Assembly (NCBI RefSeq): GCF_002868735.1
Contig: NZ_CP025612.1
Span: 744,001 to 808,000, forward strand
Reading direction: 5' to 3'
Source of the DNA: Niveispirillum cyanobacteriorum
GTDB lineage: Bacteria > Pseudomonadota > Alphaproteobacteria > Azospirillales > Azospirillaceae
Length of the DNA stretch: 64,000 nt
The notes below the pieces were generated by a model. That model did no database searches, was not told the DNA's origin, and saw only the letters and a program-made list of their open reading frames with translations. A program made the position numbers and the translations under genes. Shown here in pieces: positions 42,971 through 53,918 of the stretch (within the stretch, counting starts at the first letter, position 1; each line of letters starts with the position of its first letter).

Positions 42971-43082
42971 TGAATGCACATGGGGGCGGGGTGTTATGCC
43001 CGCCCCGGTTCATGTCACGAATGCCATTCGGTCGCATCACGGAGCCATTGACCGCGCGATGGCTTGGCGTCATTAACCCTTC

Positions 43083-43493
43083 ATGGGTAAAGGCATTCTC
43101 CTTTCTGCAATCAATGTTGCACGGCGTTTCGCGCCGTGGCTCCTGTTGCTTGCCCTGCTGCTGCGCGGGATGATCCCAGGCGGCTATATGCCCAACATCA
43201 ACCCCGACAACGGCAAGGGCTGGCTGGTCATCTGTACCGGTGCCGGTTCGGCCAGCATCCAGATTGATGGCGATGGCGGGGATGACAATGCCCCCGCCGA
43301 TACGGGGCATCAGGGCCTTTGCCCCTACTTGGTCATGACCCTGCTGGGTCCCGTCCTGTTGCTGCTGGCGCTGCTGCTGCCGGTGGTGGGGGATGTTGTT
43401 GTTTTGCGGCCCTTCATGGGTACGCGTCGGCGCCGTCTGATGTGTGGGCCGACTTTGGGGGCGCGGGCACCGCCCCTGTCCTGGGCTTATTGA
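43083..43493 (+). CDS. DUF2946-like small membrane protein
   Basis: A 136-aa protein with an N-terminal hydrophobic stretch (L-L-L-L-A-L-L-L-R-G-M-I-P-G-G-Y-M-P), a short V-I-C-T cysteine segment, G-H-Q-G-L-C-P-Y, and a second membrane helix, ending R-A-P-P-L-S-W-A. DUF2946 genes typically precede TonB receptor genes and are implicated in metal (often copper) handling. It sits 87 bases before the receptor. Confidence 0.75.
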   Translation: MGKGILLSAINVARRFAPWLLLLALLLRGMIPGGYMPNINPDNGKGWLVICTGAGSASIQIDGDGGDDNAPADTGHQGLCPYLVMTLLGPVLLLLALLLPVVGDVVVLRPFMGTRRRRLMCGPTLGARAPPLSWAY

Positions 43494-43580
43494 CACCCAT
43501 TATCCCAGGACAATTCCCGTTTTGGCGCCCCCCGCTTGAGAAAAGCATGATCGCGGGGCCGGTCGCCGGAGGATATCACA

Positions 43581-45872
43581 GTGCCCCGCACGCCTTTTCG
43601 CGCCCGCAGCCTGGCTTCGGTCGCCTTTGTCGCCCTATCCACGTCTGCCTTCGCCCAGGACACCCAGGTGGCCGACGCCGCCCCGGTGCAGGAAGTGATC
43701 GTCATCGGCCAACGCGACGCACCCATCACCATTGTGCCGCGCGGCCTGTCTGTTTCACTGGGCCAGGAACAGTTCGCGGCCATCAATGCCGTCAATGTCG
43801 AAGACCTGATGAAATACGCACCGAATTTCTTCGTACGAAAACGCTTCATCGGTGACGCCAACGCCGTGCCTGGCTTCCGTGGCACCCACTCCACCCAGTC
43901 GGCCCGCTCGCTGGTGCTGGTGGATGGCTTCACCGTTTCCAACCTGCTGGGTAACAGCTTCTCCTTCCCGCCCAAATGGGGCGTGGTGGGGCCAGGCGAG
44001 GTGCAGCAGTTCGACATTGTCTATGGCCCCTATTCGTCCCGCTATCCGGGCAACTCAATGGGCGGCATCATTTCCATCACCACCAAGCCGCCAAAGGAAG
44101 GGTTGGAGGCGTTCGCCACCGCCCAGTATTTCATCCAGCCCTATAAGCAGTACGGCACCGACCGCGATTTTGATGGCTATACGGGCGAGGCCGGTTTCGG
44201 GTGGAAGCAGAGCGATGGCCCGTGGAGTGCGCGCCTGTCTTACCGCCGGCTTGAGAATCAGGGCCATCCACAGCAATTCTATCAATTGACGCCGGCCACC
44301 GGCACGGCGGCATCAACCGTTGTAACCGGCGCCGTGACCGACACGAACCTGATCACCAGGACGCCTTTGTCCGGTGCCTATTCGGTGGAGGACACCACCC
44401 AGGATCAGTTGCGCGGCCGTATCGGATATGATTTTGCCGATGGCTGGAATGCGTCGCTGCTGGCCGTGCTGTGGACCAGTGACTATGACGGCACCACCCC
44501 CACCACCTATCTGCGCGACGCCGCCGGTAACCCGGTCTTCACGGGCCGGGTGTCCGTGGATGGTAAGCAATACACAATGCCCGCCATCAACCTGTCACTG
44601 ACCGAACGGCGGGAAATCCTGGGCGGGGCAAAGCTGGAGGGTCCGATTGGTGACTGGCAGGCCAGCCTGAACCTGTCGCGTTTCGTGATCGACAAGCAAC
44701 GGGCACGCGCTTCCACCGGCTATCTCAACGGTATCAATAGCGCGACCGGAACGGACACGCGTCAGGGTGACACCGGCTGGTGGACCGGTGACGGGCAACT
44801 GGAACGCAGCCTGGGTGACCATGAACTGGCGGTGGGTTTCAACAGCAGCCTCTATGAAACCGATCAGACCATTTATGGCGTCGGCAACTGGCGCACCGGT
44901 GCCACGCCGACCTTCACGACGCAGACCAGTGGCCGTTCCCGACAATTGGGGGCCTTCATCGATAACGCCTGGCAGGTGACACCGGGGGTGAAGCTGACCG
45001 GCGGTGTACGTCTGGATAATTGGCGGGCGTTCGATGGCCGCATCGGCACCCGCGTATCCGGTTCACCGAAATATCAGTCTTACGCAGACCGCAAGGAAAC
45101 CACCATCAACCCATCCGCCGGCATTCAGGCCGACCTGCCTGCCGATTGGGTAGGGCAACTAAGCCTTGCCACCGCCACCCGCTTCCCCACGGTGGGCGAG
45201 CTGTTCCAGGGTCGTCTGGATGGAAATGGCAATTTCGACATTAACAGCTTCGATCCCAACCTGAAGCCGGAGAAGTCGCGTGACGCCAACCTGATGCTGC
45301 GCCGTGCCTTCGATGATATCCGCTTCACCGGCAGCATCTTCTATCAGCGGGTGCAGGACGCGATCTTCAGCCAACAGGGCTTCAACCAGTTCGGCGTCGT
45401 GACCTCGTCCTTCAAGAATATCGACATCGTGCGCCAGTGGGGTATGGAGGGCATCATCGAGGCATCGGACTTGGCTGGTATCGACGGCCTGAATGTCGAT
45501 TTCAATGCCGCCTGGATTGACGCTCAGACGGTGCGCAATCGCGCCGTCCCGGCCTCTGAGGGGGTGCAGTTCCCGCGCATTCCGAAATGGCGCCTGAACG
45601 GTAATGCCCGGTACAGGTTCGCCGACGATTGGCAATTCTCCACCGGCTGGCGCTACGCGTCGCGTCCCAACACTAATCTGGAGGGGACACAGCGCGGCGA
45701 TACCTATGGCTATACGTCGGAGCTGATGATCTTCGATGCGAAATTGTCTTGGGACGTGACGGCGGAAACCCAGCTCAGCGTCGGTGTCGATAATATCGGC
45801 AATGACAAGGCCTGGGTGTTCCACCCCTATCCGCAACGCACCTTCACGCTTGAACTGAAATGGAAGGGTTGA
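43581..45872 (+). CDS. TonB-dependent receptor (metal/DUF2946-linked)
   Basis: A 763-aa outer-membrane receptor. The signal peptide ends at A-F-A-Q; a TonB-box-like P-V-Q-E-V-I-V-I-G-Q-R is followed by the plug (Y-A-P-N-F-F-V-R-K-R and V-D-G-F, F-D-I-V-Y-G-P-Y-S-S-R-Y-P-G-N-S-M-G-G), then many amphipathic strands ending T-L-E-L-K-W-K. GTG 43581 has GGAGG seven bases upstream. It starts a three-gene module with DUF2946 and PepSY. A metal or metallophore ligand is likely; copper is one candidate. Confidence 0.91.
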   Translation: MPRTPFRARSLASVAFVALSTSAFAQDTQVADAAPVQEVIVIGQRDAPITIVPRGLSVSLGQEQFAAINAVNVEDLMKYAPNFFVRKRFIGDANAVPGFRGTHSTQSARSLVLVDGFTVSNLLGNSFSFPPKWGVVGPGEVQQFDIVYGPYSSRYPGNSMGGIISITTKPPKEGLEAFATAQYFIQPYKQYGTDRDFDGYTGEAGFGWKQSDGPWSARLSYRRLENQGHPQQFYQLTPATGTAASTVVTGAVTDTNLITRTPLSGAYSVEDTTQDQLRGRIGYDFADGWNASLLAVLWTSDYDGTTPTTYLRDAAGNPVFTGRVSVDGKQYTMPAINLSLTERREILGGAKLEGPIGDWQASLNLSRFVIDKQRARASTGYLNGINSATGTDTRQGDTGWWTGDGQLERSLGDHELAVGFNSSLYETDQTIYGVGNWRTGATPTFTTQTSGRSRQLGAFIDNAWQVTPGVKLTGGVRLDNWRAFDGRIGTRVSGSPKYQSYADRKETTINPSAGIQADLPADWVGQLSLATATRFPTVGELFQGRLDGNGNFDINSFDPNLKPEKSRDANLMLRRAFDDIRFTGSIFYQRVQDAIFSQQGFNQFGVVTSSFKNIDIVRQWGMEGIIEASDLAGIDGLNVDFNAAWIDAQTVRNRAVPASEGVQFPRIPKWRLNGNARYRFADDWQFSTGWRYASRPNTNLEGTQRGDTYGYTSELMIFDAKLSWDVTAETQLSVGVDNIGNDKAWVFHPYPQRTFTLELKWKG

Positions 45873-45876
45873 CGCC

Positions 45877-47253
45877 ATGACCGACCTGTCGATCAAGGCA
45901 CCGCCGGCCAAGGGCTGGCTGGATTACCGCACCATCTGGCGCTGGCATTTCTATGCAGGCCTGTTCTGTGTGCCTTTCATTGTCGCCCTGGCCCTTTCCG
46001 GTTCGCTCTATCTGTTCAAGCCGCAGGTGGAGGCCCTGATCGACAGGCCTTATGACAATCTGGTGCTGACCGGCCCGGCGGCCGATGCCAATGCCCAGGC
46101 TCTGGCGGCCCTGGCCGCCGTACCGGGAGGAACATTGAAGTCCTACATCGTGCCCGAAGAGACCGACGACGCGGTGCGCGTTCTGGTTCGCGACGGGCAA
46201 GGGGCGATATGGCGTGTGTATGTCCATCCCCAGACCCTGGAAATCCTGCATTCGATTCCAGAGGAAGACCGCTTGATGAACCAGATCAAGACCTTCCACG
46301 GCGAGCTGTTGATGGGTGACCAGGGCTCCTGGTTCGTGGAACTGGCCGCTTGCTGGGGGATCGTCATGGTGGTTAGCGGGCTCTATCTCTGGTGGCCGCG
46401 CGGGGGCCAGGGGCTGGCCGGCATCCTCTATCCACGGCTGTCGGGGGGCGGGCGCACCTTCTGGCGCGATCTGCATGCCGTGACCGGTCTGTGGATCTCC
46501 TTCCTGGCCCTGTTCCTGCTGCTGACCGGCCTGCCCTGGGCCAGCGTCTGGGGCGGGGCGTTCAAGGCGGTACGGGAGGCGACCGGAACCGCCGCCGTCA
46601 AGCAGGACTGGACCACCAGCCGGAAGGCAGAACGCGCCGGTCATGATGCCCAGGAACATGCCGAGGACCATCCGATGGACCATGGCAGCCTGTCCATGGA
46701 TGATATGATGGTGGGAACCGTGACCCTTGCCGATGTCGTGGCTCAGGTGGCGCCTCTGAAACTGGCAGCACCCGTTCAGATCAACCTGCCGGCCAAGGCG
46801 GGCGGCAGTTGGGCGGTGCGGTCAATGACGGCTAACCGGCCCGACCGCGTCTCCATCGATCTAGACGGCGCCACCGGCACCCCGATCCGGCGGGAGGATT
46901 TCGCCGACCGCCACATCATCGACCGCGTCGTCGGGATCGGCATCGCGGCGCATGAGGGGCAGTTGTTCGGCTGGTTCAATCAGGCCCTGGGCGTCATCGC
47001 CGCCCTCGGCCTGGTCCTGCTGTCGGTTAGCGGGGCCGTGATGTGGTGGAAACGCCGGCCAAACGGCGCCTTGGGCGCGCCGCCCCCCCTGCGCATGCGG
47101 GGCAGCCCGGCGGTCATGGGCATCATCCTGCTGTTTTTCGCCCTGTTCCTGCCCTTGCTGGGCCTGTCGGTGATCGTGGTTGCCCTGATCGATCTGGCCA
47201 TCCTGCGCCAATTGCCCAACGCCCGCCGCTGGCTGGGCCTGCGTATGGCATGA
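45877..47253 (+). CDS. PepSY-associated TM protein with His/Met-rich loop
   Basis: A 458-aa inner-membrane protein with four or five helices. It opens W-R-W-H-F-Y-A-G-L-F-C-V-P-F, has F-H-G-E-L-L-M-G-D-Q-G-S-W and G-L-Y-L-W-W-P-R, and ends with hydrophobic segments, the PepSY_TM pattern. A central loop contains H-D-A-Q-E-H-A-E-D-H-P-M-D-H-G followed by M-D-D-M-M, likely a metal-binding site. Relatives reduce ferric siderophores or act with TonB receptors. It is four bases after the receptor. Confidence 0.87.
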   Translation: MTDLSIKAPPAKGWLDYRTIWRWHFYAGLFCVPFIVALALSGSLYLFKPQVEALIDRPYDNLVLTGPAADANAQALAALAAVPGGTLKSYIVPEETDDAVRVLVRDGQGAIWRVYVHPQTLEILHSIPEEDRLMNQIKTFHGELLMGDQGSWFVELAACWGIVMVVSGLYLWWPRGGQGLAGILYPRLSGGGRTFWRDLHAVTGLWISFLALFLLLTGLPWASVWGGAFKAVREATGTAAVKQDWTTSRKAERAGHDAQEHAEDHPMDHGSLSMDDMMVGTVTLADVVAQVAPLKLAAPVQINLPAKAGGSWAVRSMTANRPDRVSIDLDGATGTPIRREDFADRHIIDRVVGIGIAAHEGQLFGWFNQALGVIAALGLVLLSVSGAVMWWKRRPNGALGAPPPLRMRGSPAVMGIILLFFALFLPLLGLSVIVVALIDLAILRQLPNARRWLGLRMA

Positions 47254-47271
47254 GGATGGGGCAGGGGGCGG

Positions 47272-49448
<2,177 letters not shown>

Positions 49449-49502
49449 CATTGATGTCCGGAGCCCTTTCAAACCCGAGACCCATCCCGGTGAAACACCA
49501 CA

Positions 49503-49540
49503 ATCCGGATTTTATTCGGACTCCGATTTAAAATCCGGAT
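49503..49540. terminator. AT-rich inverted repeat after pobA
   Basis: Perfect 11-bp arms ATCCGGATTTT/AAAATCCGGAT enclosing a smaller TCGGA-C-TCCGA dyad. It lies 55 bases after pobA in a 235-base gap with no supported gene. It may terminate pobA or act as a protein site; no T-run follows. Confidence 0.4.
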
Positions 49541-49683
49541 GGTGGTTGCTGTACAAGGGCAGGTCCATAGCCTGTTGGATTAAGGACACTGATCTGGCGG
49601 TCAATTCCTGATCCAAAAACCCATGCCTGACCCGCGTGTGACACCTTTGACTTGGGTGCTGCAATGCGACATAAAGGCTAGGC

Positions 49684-51222
49684 ATGAAAGAGACTGATTT
49701 CGACGCTTTGCATGAAAGCGCCACCGCGTTCCCCCGCATCGGGGCTGGCGCGGACATGGACCGGGCGGACGCCACGGTTATCCCCTTCCACCGCTATACC
49801 GACTATGATCGCCGCTGGCCCGTGCCAGGCAAAGGCGAAGTCCTGGTTGTGCCGTTGGGCGGCCTGGGCCGCATCGGCATGAATTGGACCCTGTACGGCC
49901 ATGATGGCGCCTGGGTCCTGGTTGATGCGGGTATTGCCTTCCCTGATCCTGATACGACGGGCGTGGACTGTATCGTCCCGCACCCCGCCTTCCTGGCCCC
50001 TATCCGCGACCGGTTGCTGGCCCTGGTGGTCACCCACGCGCATGAGGACCACATCGGCGGCATCGACCGGCTGTGGCCGCAGGGTATTGACTGCCCCATC
50101 TATGCCACGCCGTTCGCGACCAAGCTGATAGCCCGCCGGTTGGATGAGGCTGGTGTGCTGGAAAAGGTGGAGTTGAACAGCTACCCTGTGGGTGGTGCGT
50201 TCAACATCGGGCCTTTCGGCTTCCGCTCCATCCGCATGACCCATTCGATCCCGGAACCGGTCGCACTGGCCATCGACACGGCGGCAGGTACCGTCCTGCA
50301 TACCGGCGACTGGAAGTTCGATCCGGAGCCCGGCATCGGTCAGGCCACCGATTTCGACGCCCTGCGCAAGCTGGGGGATGATGGCGTGCTGGCCATGCTT
50401 TGTGACAGCACCAATGCGCACAAGGATCTGCCGTCAACATCGGAGGCGCAGGTGCGCCGCGCCTTTGACCGGCTGTTCGCCACGCGCAAGGGCCAGATCG
50501 CCATCTGCTGCTTCGCCACCAATGTGGCGCGCGTCGCATCCGCCATCTCCGCCGCCGCTGATGCAGGTCGTCAGGTGGCGCTGGCAGGCCGTTCCATGCG
50601 CAATTGCGAGGAAGTGGCCCGTGACCTGGGCCTGCTGAGCCATGTGCCGGAACCGTTGACCGAACCCGCCCATCTGAAGGGTCTGGATCGCGACAAGGTC
50701 GCATTGATCTGCACCGGCGGACAGGGTGAAGAAAAGGCGGCCCTGGCCAAGCTGGCGCGCGGCGAACGCCGTTTCCCGCCCTTCGGCGCCGGTGATACGG
50801 TCGTACTGTCGGCCCGCGTCATCCCCGGCAATGAAGAGTCGGTGGAGAAGGTCGTCTCCAAGCTGCGCGCACGCGGGGTGGAGGTGCTGATGGGGCACGA
50901 AGTGATGGGTGGCGAGCCGCTGCACGTCTCCGGCCATCCCGGCGCCAACGAACTGCGCGAACTCTATGCCCTGGTCCGTCCGCGCATCGCCCTGCCGGTG
51001 CATGGGACCGACATGCATCTGGCGGCCCATGCCCGTCTTGCCCGCGCGGCCGGCTGTCAGGCCGCCATCGTCGCGGAAGAGGCGGAGGTGATCCGCCTGT
51101 CAGACGGCGGTTCCCGTGTCCTGGGCCGGGTCAACGCCCCGCTTCTGTCGATCGAGAGTGAGCCGAACGGCGACCGCGCAACCTATGATCCTGGTAAGGT
51201 GCTGGTGGCGGGGCAGGTTTAA
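49684..51222 (+). CDS. Ribonuclease J family protein
   Basis: A 512-aa metallo-beta-lactamase/beta-CASP nuclease. Metal motifs are H-A-H-E-D-H (His118 to His123), T-H-S-I-P-E-P, H-T-G-D-W-K and V-S-G-H-P-G; the beta-CASP core has C-D-S-T-N and I-C-T-G-G-Q-G-E. Canonical RNase J has P-V-H-G-E near the end, here P-V-H-G-T. An extra 40-50 residues at the N-terminus and a missing C-terminal domain (ends soon after the beta-CASP core) set it apart. Met25 (49756) is an alternative start. It could be a second, variant RNase J. Confidence 0.86.
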   Translation: MKETDFDALHESATAFPRIGAGADMDRADATVIPFHRYTDYDRRWPVPGKGEVLVVPLGGLGRIGMNWTLYGHDGAWVLVDAGIAFPDPDTTGVDCIVPHPAFLAPIRDRLLALVVTHAHEDHIGGIDRLWPQGIDCPIYATPFATKLIARRLDEAGVLEKVELNSYPVGGAFNIGPFGFRSIRMTHSIPEPVALAIDTAAGTVLHTGDWKFDPEPGIGQATDFDALRKLGDDGVLAMLCDSTNAHKDLPSTSEAQVRRAFDRLFATRKGQIAICCFATNVARVASAISAAADAGRQVALAGRSMRNCEEVARDLGLLSHVPEPLTEPAHLKGLDRDKVALICTGGQGEEKAALAKLARGERRFPPFGAGDTVVLSARVIPGNEESVEKVVSKLRARGVEVLMGHEVMGGEPLHVSGHPGANELRELYALVRPRIALPVHGTDMHLAAHARLARAAGCQAAIVAEEAEVIRLSDGGSRVLGRVNAPLLSIESEPNGDRATYDPGKVLVAGQV

Positions 51223-51243
51223 ACCTGCCTCATGAGCGGGGGG

Positions 51244-52161
51244 TCACCCCCGCCCCTTGGTGTTGACCAGCGCGACACCACCCAGGGCCAGGACCCCACC
51301 GGCCAGCGTGGTCCAGACGGGCAACTCGCCCGTCATCGGCACGGCCACCGTGGAGGCGACCACGGGCACCATGTAGAGAAAGTTTGAGCCCCGAGCTGCG
51401 CCGAAATGGCCCAGGGCGTACGTCCAGGCGGCATAGCCGATGGCGGCGGGAAACAGCGCCAGGAACAGCAGGGCCGACTGCACCTGCCAACTAGCCGCCA
51501 ATGCCTGCTGCACCCCCTGACCTAGCCAGGGCGACAGCCAAAGCGCGCCGGCTGCCAAGGTCAGCGCCGATGAGGGCAGGGCGCCGTAGCGCGCTACCAG
51601 TGGCCGTTGCAGTACGAAATAGGTGGCGGTGGCCAGTGCAGCCCCGATCAGCAGCATGGCGCCGCTGCCAAAGCGCAGCCCGCCCGGCTGTCCCGACGCG
51701 ATCAGGCCGACGCCGGCCATGCTGATCCCCATGCCGACCCAGGCCCAGCGGCGGAACCTTTCCTTCAGGAACAGGGTCGCGAAGATTACGGTCAGGACCG
51801 GAGCCACATTCACGATGAAGCTGGCCGCCCCCGCCGCCACTGTCTTCTGTCCGGTATTCAGCAGCAGGTTATAAAGCGCGATCCCGATCCCGCCGCAGGC
51901 CGCGAACCGTACCACATCCATGCCGCGCGGCAGCCGGGGTCGCGTCACCAGCAAAAAGATCAGGGCCAGTGTACCCGCCATGGCAAACCGCGCCGCCGCC
52001 AGCGGCAACGGGTCCATGCCGCCCAGCGCCAGGCGGATGGAGGGAAAGGCCGATCCCCAACTGACCACCGTCACTAGGACGGCAAGGGCGGGCAGGAAGC
52101 GTGACCGGGGCAGGGGGCTGGCAAGGGCCGTCATAGGAGCATTTCCGTTCAGGGGCGACAT
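51244..52161 (-). CDS. EamA/DMT family transporter
   Basis: A 305-aa ten-helix exporter. The first repeat opens V-T-V-V-S-W-G-S-A-F-P-S-I-R and the second has G-A-R/A-A-R-G-S-N-F-L-Y-M-V-P-V-V-A. ATG 52161 has an AGGA site; ATG 52134 is the alternative. It is divergent from the LysR gene, which probably controls it. Confidence 0.87.
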   Translation of the reverse strand: MSPLNGNAPMTALASPLPRSRFLPALAVLVTVVSWGSAFPSIRLALGGMDPLPLAAARFAMAGTLALIFLLVTRPRLPRGMDVVRFAACGGIGIALYNLLLNTGQKTVAAGAASFIVNVAPVLTVIFATLFLKERFRRWAWVGMGISMAGVGLIASGQPGGLRFGSGAMLLIGAALATATYFVLQRPLVARYGALPSSALTLAAGALWLSPWLGQGVQQALAASWQVQSALLFLALFPAAIGYAAWTYALGHFGAARGSNFLYMVPVVASTVAVPMTGELPVWTTLAGGVLALGGVALVNTKGRG

Positions 52162-52225
52162 GATGGTGATCCTGCCTGATCGCGGGCTATTGACATAGCG
52201 TACTGATGGCGGCACACCTGTACGT

Positions 52226-53140
52226 ATGACGCACAGCATATCCCTGCCGCCCCTGGAAAGCCTGACCGCCGTTCTGGCCGCCGGACGTACCGGTTCCTTT
52301 TCCGCTGCGGCCCAGGAACTGGGCGTCACTCATGCAGCCATCAGCCGCCGGGTACAAGCAGCGGAGAGCTGGTTGGGTGTCGCCCTGTTTGAACGACACG
52401 GACGCGGGGTGCGCACCACGCCCGATGGCGAACGCTTCATCGCGCGGGTGGGGGAAGCGTTCAACATGATTGCCCGCTCCGGCGACCAATGGCGTCACCG
52501 CCGTGGCACAGAGATTGTGCGCCTCTCCATCCTGCCGGCCTTCGCCAAGCTCTGGCTGTTTCAGATGCTGGGCAAACTGCAGGATGCCAACCTGCGTTTC
52601 GACCTTCTGGTCGAACATCAGCTGGCCGATCTGGAAAAGGGAGAGGTCGATATTGCAGTACGGTGCGGCAATGGCCAGTGGACGGGGGTGAACAGCACAC
52701 CTCTGTTTCAAGAAATGGTCTATCCCGTCGCCGCACCGTCGCTGGCCGCGCGCCTGGGTCCCAACCCGTCCGTTGCTACTATCATGGCCGAAACCCTGGT
52801 GCATGACAGTACCGTTACCTCCTGGCGGGCCTGGCTGGCGGCGCATGACGTGCAGTACAGCAAGCCACGGCCCCAGGACATACGGTTTGAGGATTACGAC
52901 ACTGTGCTGGCCGCACTGGAGGTGGGGTTGGGGATCGGCATGCTCCGATCGCCCCTGGGCGATGCCTGGGTGGCCGATGGCCGGCTGGTGCCGCTCAGCC
53001 CGCTTTGGGTGCCCAACCCCTATCTCTATCATCTTGTGACCCGCACCGGCACCCCGCGCCCGGCAGTGGCCGAGGCACGGGACCGTATGCTGGCGTTGGC
53101 GGCGGAGTTCAGGCCGACACCCCCGCCATCAGGGCGTTGA
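52226..53140 (+). CDS. LysR family transcriptional regulator
   Basis: A 304-aa regulator with N-terminal helix-turn-helix (G-S-F-S-A-A-A-Q-E-L-G-V-T-H-A-A-I-S-R-R-V) and the effector-binding fold typical of GcvA-like members (V-D-I-A-V-R-C-G-N-G-Q-W). Its last 32 bases overlap the end of the opposite-strand PEP-mutase-like gene. Probable target: the divergent DMT exporter. Confidence 0.92.
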   Translation: MTHSISLPPLESLTAVLAAGRTGSFSAAAQELGVTHAAISRRVQAAESWLGVALFERHGRGVRTTPDGERFIARVGEAFNMIARSGDQWRHRRGTEIVRLSILPAFAKLWLFQMLGKLQDANLRFDLLVEHQLADLEKGEVDIAVRCGNGQWTGVNSTPLFQEMVYPVAAPSLAARLGPNPSVATIMAETLVHDSTVTSWRAWLAAHDVQYSKPRPQDIRFEDYDTVLAALEVGLGIGMLRSPLGDAWVADGRLVPLSPLWVPNPYLYHLVTRTGTPRPAVAEARDRMLALAAEFRPTPPPSGR

Positions 53141-53918
53141 TATCCCGATAGGGCATTGGATCGGCACAGATCGGGTCGGATACGCCATCCTGCAGGAAGG
53201 CGCCGCCGATGGCCGCCACCCGGCCCCAGAGATATTCCGGCAGGGCCGAACCCGCCGACAGCCGCTTCACACCCAGCTTCGACAGGTCCGCCGCCGGTAA
53301 CAGGCCGGGTCGGGCCATCACATTCAGTGGCACTTTAATACTGCTTGATATGTATTTGATTTCATTTGGATCGGTTACACCAGCTGGAAATAAACCTGAA
53401 GCTCCGGCAGCTGTATACAGCTGCGCACGCCGAGCCACCTCTGCCGCGCGTTCCCCTGCCGGGGCCAACCCCTTCAGATACACATCGGTACGGGCATTGA
53501 TGAACAGACCCGGCCCGACAGCGGCCCGGATGGCCTGGATCTTGGCGGCCAGCAGGTCGGGCGTGCCCGCCCCATCCTCGATATTCACGCCGACAACACC
53601 CGTCGCCACGATGCGGCGGGCCAGATCGGCGACGGCGGCGGGATCGTCGCTATAGCCGGCTTCCATATCAATGCTGACGGGCAGGTCGGGCACGGCGCGC
53701 ACAATGGTGGCGGCGGCATGCAGCAGCAAATCCGCCGGCAGCTTGTTGCCGTCGGCCATGCCCAGGGCCCAGGCAAGACCGGCACTGGTGGTGGCAATGG
53801 CCTGGGCCCCCAGATTGCGCATCATACGGGCACTGCCGCCGTCCCAGACATTGCACAGGATCAGGGGGCCATCGCCCCGGTGCAGGGCGTCGAAAATCTC
53901 AAACTTCGTCTTGGTCAT
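53109..53918 (-). CDS. Isocitrate lyase/PEP mutase family protein
   Basis: A 269-aa TIM-barrel enzyme. Family features are L-C-N-V-W-D-G-G-S-A-R, S-I-D-M-E-A-G-Y-S-D-D-P, G-V-N-I-E-D-G and F-I-N-A-R-T-D-V-Y. Members cleave or rearrange C-C or C-P bonds of oxoacid substrates; this subgroup (oxaloacetate decarboxylase-like/methylisocitrate-lyase-like) is poorly defined. Start is ATGA-coupled to the Ada-AlkA gene. Codons at 53320-53423 are AT-rich and unlike the rest. Confidence 0.85.
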   Translation of the reverse strand: MTKTKFEIFDALHRGDGPLILCNVWDGGSARMMRNLGAQAIATTSAGLAWALGMADGNKLPADLLLHAAATIVRAVPDLPVSIDMEAGYSDDPAAVADLARRIVATGVVGVNIEDGAGTPDLLAAKIQAIRAAVGPGLFINARTDVYLKGLAPAGERAAEVARRAQLYTAAGASGLFPAGVTDPNEIKYISSSIKVPLNVMARPGLLPAADLSKLGVKRLSAGSALPEYLWGRVAAIGGAFLQDGVSDPICADPMPYRDINALMAGVSA

